Source: Actinomadura sp. K4S16 (GTDB lineage Bacteria; Actinomycetota; Actinomycetes; Streptosporangiales; Streptosporangiaceae). Taken from it: a DNA stretch of 64,000 bases. Positions within the stretch are counted from its first letter, which is position 1, and each line of letters starts with the position of its first letter. Location of the stretch: assembly GCF_008327685.1 (NCBI RefSeq), contig NZ_BDDE01000014.1:434001-498000 (forward strand), given 5' to 3'. The notes beneath the pieces are model-generated. The model was not told where the DNA came from, made no database searches, and saw only the letters and a program-made list of their open reading frames with translations. Shown here one piece after another: positions 26,019-33,342 of this stretch. The translations under genes were made by a program, and so were the position numbers.

Positions 26019-28157
26019 GTGAGCGACGGGGAGAGGTCGCGGCTCGGGGAGTTCAGCGCCAGGCTGGAAAGTGATGACGTGGACGTCGTCCGGGAGGCTT
26101 TGGACGACTACCAGTCGGCGCAGGCTGACACTCGGTGGGGTGTGGACAATCCTTACTGGCCGCTGGCCGGCGAGGTGCGCTTCGCCGCCCGGGACCTCCT
26201 CGCACAGCCCCCGTCCGGTCGCAGCCACGCGAGCGCTCTGACCGCGTTGTGGCATCTCGCGGAGGCGGAGGACGCGGACTTGATCGCTGACGTCCTCGAA
26301 GGCGCCCCCGACGACGAGGGGCGGGAGATGGCGCTTCTCGCTGCTGGCACCGCCCTTGCGGCGGGCGAGGAGCCGAACCGGCGGCTGCTGGCGCTGGTCA
26401 CCGCCAGGGTGCTGGACGAGGGCCTCGATGTGCGGGATCGCCGGGACGCCATGAGCGCCTTGGACGATCTCGATCTCCCAGAGATCGATGATCTCCTCGT
26501 CCGCCTCAGTGAGTCACCCGAACTCGACCTCCAGGTGTACGCGGCCGGGTGTCTTGCGACGCCTCTGCGGCTTCGTGCCCACCGGGACCGCGTCCGGCGG
26601 CTCGCGGAGTCCTGGCCGGAGGACGCGGGCGGGGAGGCCGCCCACGTTCGCGAAGCGATCAAGGGCTTCCACAGCACCTACTGGAAAGACTTTGAGCTGG
26701 GCGATCCGGTCCTGCGGAAGGCCCATGACGAGCTGATGTTCCCGCTCTCCGACGACGGGTGTCTGAAGGCATTCGCCACCCTGCTTCGGAGTGCGGACCC
26801 AGTCGCCGTTGGCATCGCACTGGACCATTACGAGTCCTGGGAAGGGCTGCGCCGCGTCCTGGAGGACGAGGAACGTGCCGAGGCCTGCCTGCCCGAGGTG
26901 CTGGCCCGGGCACGTGAGGTGCTCCGGGGGCCGATGACTCCCGCCGAGGTGAGCGCCCTGAACATGATCGGAGCGCAGCACGCCGAGCCCGGCGACGCCG
27001 ACCTCCTGGTGGACATTCTCAGACGCACCGACTCGGACGCGGTGCGCCGGGAGGCCGTCTGGGTGGCCTACGGCGTGCTCGACGAGGCCGAGGTGAAGGA
27101 CCATAGGCTCGTCGCCGCCCTGGGTGACCTGGTCTTCGACCCGTCCGTCGGCTTCTCCCTGACGCAGGAGACGGCCATCCGCGTCCTGGCCGAAAGCCTC
27201 GGCGCGGGTGCGGACGACATTCTTCTGCGGGCGCTCCGTGAGGGCGAGCCGAAGGTGCAGGCCCACGCCTCCTACTTCCTGGTCAGGACGGGAGGTCTCG
27301 ACCGGCATCGCGCCATCCTGGAGGAGGTGGCCGAGAGCTGGGGCGACCGGCCTCCCCAGCGCCCCTGGGGCCAGGACCCCATCGAGCTGATCTTCGGCAG
27401 GCCGCACAGCGTCCACTGGGAAGGGCACCGGCTGGCGGACCCGGTCCTGTATCGCGCCCACAGGCGGCTGAGGGCTCCGACAGTGGACGAGTCCTATCAC
27501 CAGGCGCTTCGGACGCTACTCGAAAGCGGCGACGAGGCGGCCGTGGGCATCGCTCTTGACCACTGGTGGAGCCCTGACGGCGCCGTGAAGCGGGGCGGTG
27601 AGGAAGCACGCGAGCCGGAACGGGCACTCGTCCTGGACCGCATCCGGGAGGTGACGTTGCAGCCTCCCTCCTCGGGCGAGCCCAGTGACGGATACGAGGC
27701 CAAGTACCTGAGCGCACTGTCAGCGCTGGACGTCGTGGCGGCGCAAGAGTTGACCCTGCTGGCCGAGGTCGTGGAGGTCGGCACGAACGACCACGTTCGC
27801 AGTCGGGCTCTCGATGCGGTGGAGGCGGTGTTCAGGGATGCGGAGGAGGCCGACCTACGGCTCGTCGAGGCGCTGGGGCATGTGGCCTGCGACGAGAAGG
27901 TGCCGTTGCACGACCGCGTCAGGGCGCTGGAACTGCTGGACGAGTCTCCGGGCACCAACTCCGTGGACGCCCTCGTCCGCGCGACGCGCTGCGCTGAAGT
28001 GGAGGTCCAAGCCGCGGCGGCCTGGGGATTGATGTGGGAAGAGGTCATCGAGGACCACCGCGCGATGCTTGAGGAACTGAGCGCGAATTGGCCCGTGAAG
28101 GACGCCCCATGGGAGGTCACGCGGGTCCGGGCCATGCTCAACGCCGCCAAAGAGTGA
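26019..28157 (+). CDS. HEAT-repeat-like protein with internal duplication
   Basis: About 712 residues from GTG 26019, chosen because GGAG sits 8 bases upstream; ATG 25968 is in frame but badly spaced. The protein is alpha-helical and acidic, with repeated 30-40-residue helical pairs (ALTALWHLAEAEDADLIADV, VRRLAESWPED), as in HEAT-like scaffolds. Two long segments are clearly related: the one with LGDPVLRKAHDELMFPL ... AVGIALDHYESWEG and the one with LADPVLYRAHRRLRAP ... AVGIALDHWWSPDG. No catalytic motif is seen; it probably binds protein partners. Confidence 0.8.
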   Translation: MSDGERSRLGEFSARLESDDVDVVREALDDYQSAQADTRWGVDNPYWPLAGEVRFAARDLLAQPPSGRSHASALTALWHLAEAEDADLIADVLEGAPDDEGREMALLAAGTALAAGEEPNRRLLALVTARVLDEGLDVRDRRDAMSALDDLDLPEIDDLLVRLSESPELDLQVYAAGCLATPLRLRAHRDRVRRLAESWPEDAGGEAAHVREAIKGFHSTYWKDFELGDPVLRKAHDELMFPLSDDGCLKAFATLLRSADPVAVGIALDHYESWEGLRRVLEDEERAEACLPEVLARAREVLRGPMTPAEVSALNMIGAQHAEPGDADLLVDILRRTDSDAVRREAVWVAYGVLDEAEVKDHRLVAALGDLVFDPSVGFSLTQETAIRVLAESLGAGADDILLRALREGEPKVQAHASYFLVRTGGLDRHRAILEEVAESWGDRPPQRPWGQDPIELIFGRPHSVHWEGHRLADPVLYRAHRRLRAPTVDESYHQALRTLLESGDEAAVGIALDHWWSPDGAVKRGGEEAREPERALVLDRIREVTLQPPSSGEPSDGYEAKYLSALSALDVVAAQELTLLAEVVEVGTNDHVRSRALDAVEAVFRDAEEADLRLVEALGHVACDEKVPLHDRVRALELLDESPGTNSVDALVRATRCAEVEVQAAAAWGLMWEEVIEDHRAMLEELSANWPVKDAPWEVTRVRAMLNAAKE

Positions 28158-28429
28158 GGCGCCCTCCCCACACTGCGACTACGCCCGGCCCACACGCGCC
28201 CAGCAACACCGCGAATGCCTTCCGCGGCCCCCGCCAGGAATTTCGATGCGGTCGCGGTGAGGCCGATCTGCAGGGCCGCCAGCGCAGAGATCGCCGACGT
28301 AGGTGACGAACACGTTCGCCGCGCTGCCGGTCGGCCGAGACGTGACCGTGCGCCCGCCGTAGCAGCCCGCTTGGCGCCAGCGGTGACGCAGCGACACTTC
28401 CATGCCCCCTTCATTTCGCAAGCCACCGG
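28158..28429. other. Intergenic stretch between convergent genes
   Basis: About 270 bases; no supported gene, repeat or clear terminator seen. Confidence 0.35.
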
Positions 28430-28969
28430 TCAGCCCGTGAGGAGTTCGAGTAGTTCGACCTGGTGGGGGCTGACCCGGAGCAGGGGATTGCAGTTGCGGG
28501 GGTAGATCTCGGCTTCGTCCCACTGCCGCCGGAGCACGCTGGAGGCGGTGCCTGTCCTGACTCCGCGGGCGTCCTGCTCGTCGTGAAGGCGCCGAGCGTC
28601 GAACAGGTAGACCGCCCGAACGCACCAGGGGCGAGTACCGCCTCGTGAGGGTCCTGCCGCTGATCGCGGGCCGGTGAGCACCAGGTAGTAGTCGAGCGTT
28701 GCGGACGAGCTGGTGTCCAGAACGCCTTCCTGTTTGAGGTACCACTTGACGTTGACCGTCCGGCCCTGGAGCGGGCCGACGCGAAAGCGCCCGTCGAAGG
28801 CGGTGTTGGTGGCCGATTCCTCCAGTTCGATATCGAAAATCAGCGACGCGATCCATTCACCGAGATGCCCGGCCGTCATCGGCCGCTGGATGATCGCGGC
28901 AATCTCTCCATCGATGGCGTTGCGTCCGGCCAGAAGTTCGGCAATCCGTTCAAGATCGCCATCTCCCAT
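28430..28969 (-). CDS. DUF6998-like hypothetical protein, possible nuclease fold
   Basis: 179 residues from ATG 28969, which has GGGAG about 10 bases upstream; the longer frame to 29035 overlaps the neighbouring gene. Seen: HLGEWIASLIFDIELEESA, then DGRFRVGPLQGRTVNVKWY, and YYLVLTGP. An acidic helix followed by D...(x)NVK is reminiscent of PD-(D/E)XK nucleases, and the family name is a tentative recollection. The downstream end contains YPRNCNPLLRVSPHQVELLE. The upstream neighbour on the same strand is a DUF429 protein 62 bases away, possibly one operon. Confidence 0.6.
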   Translation of the reverse strand: MGDGDLERIAELLAGRNAIDGEIAAIIQRPMTAGHLGEWIASLIFDIELEESATNTAFDGRFRVGPLQGRTVNVKWYLKQEGVLDTSSSATLDYYLVLTGPRSAAGPSRGGTRPWCVRAVYLFDARRLHDEQDARGVRTGTASSVLRRQWDEAEIYPRNCNPLLRVSPHQVELLELLTG

Positions 28970-29031
28970 AACACTGCTCTCCCATTGTTCGCCACCGCCA
29001 CTGCCGCAGTGTCGTGCTGCGCGCTCCTTGG

Positions 29032-29721
29032 TCAAGTCCAGATCGCGGCGGAAATGCCGTCGCTGAAGACCTCTGGTGGGTCCGGTACGCAGCGGGCTGT
29101 GCCGTTGGCGACGCGTTGGGCCGTCCAGGCGGCTGCGGCCGCGTCCAGGACGTCGTCGACCCCCGCCTTGGCTCCGGCGCTTCCGAGCTGGTCGGCGAGG
29201 GTGATCCCTGCAGCGGCGAGCAGGTCCCGGCGTTCACCGACGCCGGTCCAGGTGGCCTTGGAGGCGGACGGTGGGCCGCCGGCCATCGCGGCGAACGACA
29301 CCTCGGGGTGGACCTCCACGACCCGCAGCCCGGTCTGGCCGCGGATCCAACGGTCGACCTGGAGCAATTTCGTCCTGAGACCGTAGGCCTGCCGGGAGAG
29401 GCCCTTGCCGGTGCGGCGGCGATTCTCAGCGGCGGCGGTGGCGTAGTCGTCGCACTCGATCGCGGCCCGGACCGGAGTCGTGAAGACCGACGACGCCCGC
29501 CGCGGACCGACCATCGCCCGCGCCAGCTCATCTGCCCTACGACTGCCGGTGTCAGGCAGCCCGATCGGGATGTCGATGGCAACGACCTCCACCGGCCCGG
29601 CCTCGCCCACCAGGTCATCGATCTGGGGCGCGAAATGCAATCTCAGAGGCCCGGCCCCGACAGCGATGCCGACCCATCCGGCCTTGCACGCGTCCACGCC
29701 CAGTACCCGCCCGTTTCCCAT
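29032..29721 (-). CDS. DUF429 protein (RNase H-like fold)
   Basis: 229 residues. DUF429 pattern: VLGVDACKAGWVGIAVG at the N-terminus (Asp in a strand, as in RNase H-like folds), VEVVAIDIPIGLPDTGSRRA, EVHPEVSFAAMAG and a C-terminal DDVLDAAAAAWTA with acidic pair. These acidic residues are consistent with a metal-dependent nuclease-like site, but the family's function is not established. It is followed by the DUF6998-like gene. Confidence 0.88.
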   Translation of the reverse strand: MGNGRVLGVDACKAGWVGIAVGAGPLRLHFAPQIDDLVGEAGPVEVVAIDIPIGLPDTGSRRADELARAMVGPRRASSVFTTPVRAAIECDDYATAAAENRRRTGKGLSRQAYGLRTKLLQVDRWIRGQTGLRVVEVHPEVSFAAMAGGPPSASKATWTGVGERRDLLAAAGITLADQLGSAGAKAGVDDVLDAAAAAWTAQRVANGTARCVPDPPEVFSDGISAAIWT

Positions 29722-29848
29722 GGCTCATGATGACGTCCAAGAGGCCGGGCAGTCACCGCACCGGCGGCCATGTCCGCACATGCCGCGGGCCATGCGTGAC
29801 CTCGCGTCTGGAGGTCGTGAGCACCGGACAGATCGACGCCGGGCGCTG

Positions 29849-30604
29849 CTAATTCACGGCCGCCTGGGCCCGGGTCCAGGCACGGGTGACGATGCGCTTC
29901 TGTGCGTCCATACTTCCGTCCGTCCCTATGAACGCCATGGCCATCACCAACTGGCCGGAGCGGACGTTGACCCAGGTGGTGTATGCGGACCTGCCCGCGT
30001 CGGGGAATGTCATCGTCAGCCGGTTACCGGACAGTTCGGCACCGGATATGGCAGGCAATTGGGACTTGCTCAGTGGTTTTGTGCTGACGATCACCGTTCG
30101 GCCCTGCACCTTGCTGGTCACCTTGCGTCCACAGACGGCGGGGACGCTCAGACGCAGGCGGGCCATGTCCGTGTCCTCCGGGACCCAGACGAGCGTCTCG
30201 CCGACCGCGCTCGTCCCCGACCGGTAGATGACCTCCGCCGAGGGGGAGTCGTCGATCGCCGCAGGCCATTGTCCCGGGGCTCCCGCCCCCTGCTGCTGGC
30301 ATCGCGCGTCAACTCCGGGCATATCGCCTCTGGATTGAGAGCCGTCGTCCTGGCGCAATTCGCCGTACTTCCCACTGGACGGGCCGGACAGGGGCCGCTG
30401 ATCGGACTCTTTAGGGATAAGAGCGGACTGGAGTCGCGAGGCTTCAACAGTCTTTTCGGAGGAAGCCGGCAGGCGGCTCGGCCCGGTTGCCGGGGAACTG
30501 CCGCGCCCGTTCGAAGTCGACCCGTGGCCGTCCTCGCCTCCGCAGCCGACCGCGCTGACGTACAACAGGGTCACACAGGCGACAAATCGCAAGGAAGGCC
30601 ACAT
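29849..30604 (-). CDS. Putative lipoprotein
   Basis: 251 residues. The signal peptide (MWPSLRFVACVTLLYVSAV) ends in a lipobox-like AVGC with Cys at about 21, then a low-complexity Ser/Gly/Pro linker to about 115. The C-terminal domain (SAEVIYRSGTSAVGETLVWV, CGRKVTSKVQGRTVIVSTKP, MTFPDAGRSAYTTWVNVRSG) is beta-rich and unrecognised. It is likely anchored on the outer face of the membrane. Monocistronic. Confidence 0.75.
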   Translation of the reverse strand: MWPSLRFVACVTLLYVSAVGCGGEDGHGSTSNGRGSSPATGPSRLPASSEKTVEASRLQSALIPKESDQRPLSGPSSGKYGELRQDDGSQSRGDMPGVDARCQQQGAGAPGQWPAAIDDSPSAEVIYRSGTSAVGETLVWVPEDTDMARLRLSVPAVCGRKVTSKVQGRTVIVSTKPLSKSQLPAISGAELSGNRLTMTFPDAGRSAYTTWVNVRSGQLVMAMAFIGTDGSMDAQKRIVTRAWTRAQAAVN

Positions 30605-30783
30605 AACGGAGAATCCTAATGCTCCAACCGGCGCGCCGAGAGATTGTCGGGTGCGTCGCGCGAGCCCGGCACATGGATGAAGGCGGGAGCACCACGATCA
30701 CATGCGTGCCGAATCGATGGCGCCCGTGAGGACGACGGTGACTCTGGGCCGAGGCGGCCGTGGTCGCATCACTGCCTGTAGGT

Positions 30784-30819
30784 AGCGGAGGGGCGGTCGG
30801 GGGTGGCCGCCCCTCCGCT
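30784..30819 (-). terminator. Hairpin after the HATPase gene
   Basis: 13-bp perfect stem AGCGGAGGGGCGG / CCGCCCCTCCGCT with a 10-base loop, just past the minus-strand HATPase stop. Confidence 0.75.
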
Positions 30820-30824
30820 GGTCT

Positions 30825-31223
30825 TCATGAGGGGTCTAGGACTGCGAAGACGACTTTGCCGGCGTTGTTGGAGAGGGGGCGGATGCCCCAGCAGCGGGCG
30901 AACTGGTCGACGATGAACAGGCCTCGGCCTGCTTCGCTGATCATGTCGGTCTCCTGCATGCGCGGCAGGTCGTAGGTGGCGTCCTGAACTTCCAGCCACA
31001 GGGCGCCGTCGTCGGTGCGGCCGATGCGGAAGGTCACGTCGTCGTCGGACGCGGAGGCGTAGCGGAGAGCGTTGGTGACCAGTTCGCTTGCCACCAGGCA
31101 CGGGACGAAGTCGTCCATGTCCCACTGGCCTGTGACCAGACGCACGAACCGCCGGACCTCGGCGACGACCTTGAGGTCGTTCTTCACCACCAATTCGTGC
31201 TCGTGACGCGCCGCCTCGCCCAT
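30825..31223 (-). CDS. Anti-sigma-factor-like ATP-binding protein (RsbW/HATPase)
   Basis: 132 residues from ATG 31223, with GAGGAGAAGG upstream; longer forms reach into the regulatory palindrome. GHKL motifs: VASELVTNALRYA (N box), LWLEVQDATYDLPRM (G1 region), AGRGLFIVDQFARCWG (G2). This is the small stand-alone HATPase common next to XRE/DUF397 genes in actinomycetes. It may act as a kinase-like antagonist of a regulator or sigma factor. Divergent from the XRE gene. Confidence 0.88.
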   Translation of the reverse strand: MGEAARHEHELVVKNDLKVVAEVRRFVRLVTGQWDMDDFVPCLVASELVTNALRYASASDDDVTFRIGRTDDGALWLEVQDATYDLPRMQETDMISEAGRGLFIVDQFARCWGIRPLSNNAGKVVFAVLDPS

Positions 31224-31238
31224 GACCTTCTCCTCACT

Positions 31239-31258
31239 GTGTGTGGCATACAACACAC
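31239..31258. promoter_or_regulatory. GTGTGT...ACACAC operator-like palindrome
   Basis: Imperfect 20-bp palindrome GTGTGTGGCATACAACACAC in the intergenic region between the divergent HATPase and XRE genes, 15 bases before the HATPase start. It is a likely binding site for the XRE protein. Confidence 0.55.
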
Positions 31259-31359
31259 ATTGAGTCACTCTCCGGCCTACGATTGGCTTGCCCGATCAGC
31301 TTGGAGAACCTTGGCAAGCGTTCTACCTGGCTGGTAAGTGTCAAGGAGAGGTAAGAACC

Positions 31360-32160
31360 ATGCCTCCACGTCGACAACGGCCCCGGGAGTCCCCTGCTCT
31401 CGTCGCATTTGGTCGCCAACTGCGCCGGATGCGGGAGGCCAAGGGCGCCAAGCAGGAGACCATCGCCCACCTGACGAACCTGAGCGGTGCACAGGTAAGC
31501 CGAATCGAGGCGGGGAAGAGGCGTGCGAATCGATCCTTCACCGACATAGTGGACGACTACCTGGAGGCAGGCGGCGCGCTCATCAGCCTTTGGGAGGACC
31601 TGAACAAGGACGGACATCCAGTACCGATCTGGTTCGACTGGCCCGCGATCGAAGGTGACGCCGTCGAGTTGACGTGTTATCAACTCTGCGTCATAGCAGG
31701 GCTCGCCCAAACACCGGCCTACGCGAAAGCGATCCTCAAGGGAAACGAAGAGGCCGTAGCGGCGCGGTTGGAACGGCAGAAGATCCTCGACCAGGAGAAC
31801 GGTCCGATGGTGACACTCCTGGTCGACGAACAAGCGTTGTGCAGGCCGGTCGGAACCGCCGAGACGATGAGGGAACAGCTTGAGCACCTGATCGCGCTGA
31901 GCGAGCGCCCCAACGTGACAGTCCAGGTCGTCATCGGAAGCGGCGAACACCTGGGAAACGGCAGTAGCTTCATCGTGGCTACGATGGCCGATATGAGCCA
32001 GATAGCCTACATAGAGACGGCTATACGAGGGCTCACGACAGACGACCCCGCAGACCTTGCGGAACTCTCACGCGTCCTGGTTGATCTCCGGAACAGAGCA
32101 CTTCCGGGAGACATGTCGCGAGACTTCATCAGGAAGGTGGCCGAGGAAAGATGGACCTGA
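31360..32160 (+). CDS. XRE-family regulator with DUF5753
   Basis: 266 residues; ATG 31360 after AAGGAGAG (31343-31350). The N-terminal helix-turn-helix (about 15-70: FGRQLRRMREAKGAKQETIA, LSGAQVSRIEAGKR) precedes a DUF5753 domain (about 95-265: LVDEQALCRPVG, MREQLEHLIALSERPNVTVQ, GSSFIVATMADMSQIAYIET). This WhiJ-like class usually acts together with a small DUF397 protein and an HATPase, as here. The DUF397 gene overlaps its end. Confidence 0.93.
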   Translation: MPPRRQRPRESPALVAFGRQLRRMREAKGAKQETIAHLTNLSGAQVSRIEAGKRRANRSFTDIVDDYLEAGGALISLWEDLNKDGHPVPIWFDWPAIEGDAVELTCYQLCVIAGLAQTPAYAKAILKGNEEAVAARLERQKILDQENGPMVTLLVDEQALCRPVGTAETMREQLEHLIALSERPNVTVQVVIGSGEHLGNGSSFIVATMADMSQIAYIETAIRGLTTDDPADLAELSRVLVDLRNRALPGDMSRDFIRKVAEERWT

Positions 32161-32339
32161 AGAACGCCAAGTGGCGGAGAGCCAGCCGAAGTCTGAGCAA
32201 CGGCGGTGAGTGCGTCGAGCTGGCTGAGGTGACCGGGGCGGTGGCTGTGCGGGACAGCAAGGATCCGGACGGGCCTGTCCTGCTGGTGAGCCGCGCGGCT
32301 CTGCGTACTGCCGTTCAGTCCGCCACGGGGACGCACTGA
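32151..32339 (+). CDS. DUF397 protein
   Basis: 62 residues; ATG overlaps the last 10 bases of the XRE gene. Typical DUF397: WRRASRSLSNGGECVELAEV, VAVRDSKDPDGPVLLVSRAA. These small proteins are translationally coupled to XRE/DUF5753 regulators and modulate them. Confidence 0.93.
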   Translation: MDLKNAKWRRASRSLSNGGECVELAEVTGAVAVRDSKDPDGPVLLVSRAALRTAVQSATGTH

Positions 32340-32343
32340 CCGC

Positions 32344-32460
32344 CCCGCATCGACCACCAGTGGCCCGGTTGCCGGTGGCTGCTGGTCCGCCGCAACCACC
32401 GCGCCGGTGAACTGGCGTTCTACCGCTGCTACGCCTCCGCGCCCTGGCCATGCTCTAGAC
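32344..32460 (+). pseudogene. IS701-type transposase fragment
   Basis: One frame gives CRWLLVRRNHRAGELAFYRC followed by YASAPWP and a stop. This resembles the C-terminal region of IS701-family transposases (WLLVRRxxxxGELAFYRCYxP). No start, inverted repeats or the rest of the gene are visible. The remaining bases to 32648 hold no supported gene. Confidence 0.6.
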
Positions 32461-32648
32461 CAGCACCTGCGGAATTCCTACGCCACCGTCGTGGATGCGA
32501 CCGTCAGAGGTGTCGAGGCCTGGCGTGCGATGAGTTTTGGCGGGACCGGCGGTCTGAGTGCGGGAGTGGTCAGCCACTGAGCACGAGCGGATCGGGCGGT
32601 GGACGCCTGGGCCGTCCCGGCGCGGGAAGAAGCACATGGAGGCACCGG

Positions 32649-33206
32649 ATGCGGAAGTTGATTCTGGCTTTCTACGTCTCACTCGACGGTAAGAGCGCTG
32701 ACGGGGACAACGGAATAAGGGACGTCATGATGAGCATCGACGATCCCGAGCAGGAGAAGTACTTCGTCAGCCGCCTGTGGGAGGCCGGGGCCTTCCTCAT
32801 GGGCCGCAACACCTACGAGATCATGGCCGGATACTGGCCCGGCTCCGACCACCCCTCCGCCCGGGCCATGAACGAGATTCCCAAGGTCGTGTTCTCCCGC
32901 ACCTTGAAGTCCGCCGACGACTGGCCCGCGACCCGGATCGCCAGCGGTGACACGGCGGAAGAGATCGCCAAGCTCAAGGCCGAGCCCGGCAATGACCTCG
33001 TCGCCGCCGGCGGCACCGCGTTCATGCACTCCTTGATCAAACTCGGTGTGGTCGACGAGTACCGGCTGTGGGTGCTGCCCGCCGCCACCGGCAAGGGCGC
33101 ACCGCTGTTCCCCGAGTTGGATCGGCCCGCGAACCTGCGCTTGCTGAAGAGCACGGCCTTCCCGTCCGGCGTCCTCGAACTGGTGTATGCGGCAACCGAC
33201 AAGTAG
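32649..33206 (+). CDS. RibD C-terminal/dihydrofolate reductase-family protein
   Basis: 185 residues. MRKLILAFYVSLDGKSAD, LMGRNTYEIMAGYWPG, VVFSRTLKSADDW, NDLVAAGGTAFMHSLIKLGV, DEYRLWVLPAATGKG are the conserved stretches of the RibD_C/DHFR-like reductase family (NADPH-dependent). These stand-alone versions are common in actinobacteria and their substrates are unknown. Confidence 0.92.
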   Translation: MRKLILAFYVSLDGKSADGDNGIRDVMMSIDDPEQEKYFVSRLWEAGAFLMGRNTYEIMAGYWPGSDHPSARAMNEIPKVVFSRTLKSADDWPATRIASGDTAEEIAKLKAEPGNDLVAAGGTAFMHSLIKLGVVDEYRLWVLPAATGKGAPLFPELDRPANLRLLKSTAFPSGVLELVYAATDK

Positions 33207-33342
33207 AGCTTGTGAGGACAACCGGCGATCGTGCGGTGCGGATCGTTCGGGCGCTCGATCTTCCTGGCCCGCCGTGTGATCCTGGAATCGCGGATGTGCC
33301 GTCCGGCTCGGGGCCCCGGCGGCGGTCTGGACGGGAGCGGGG

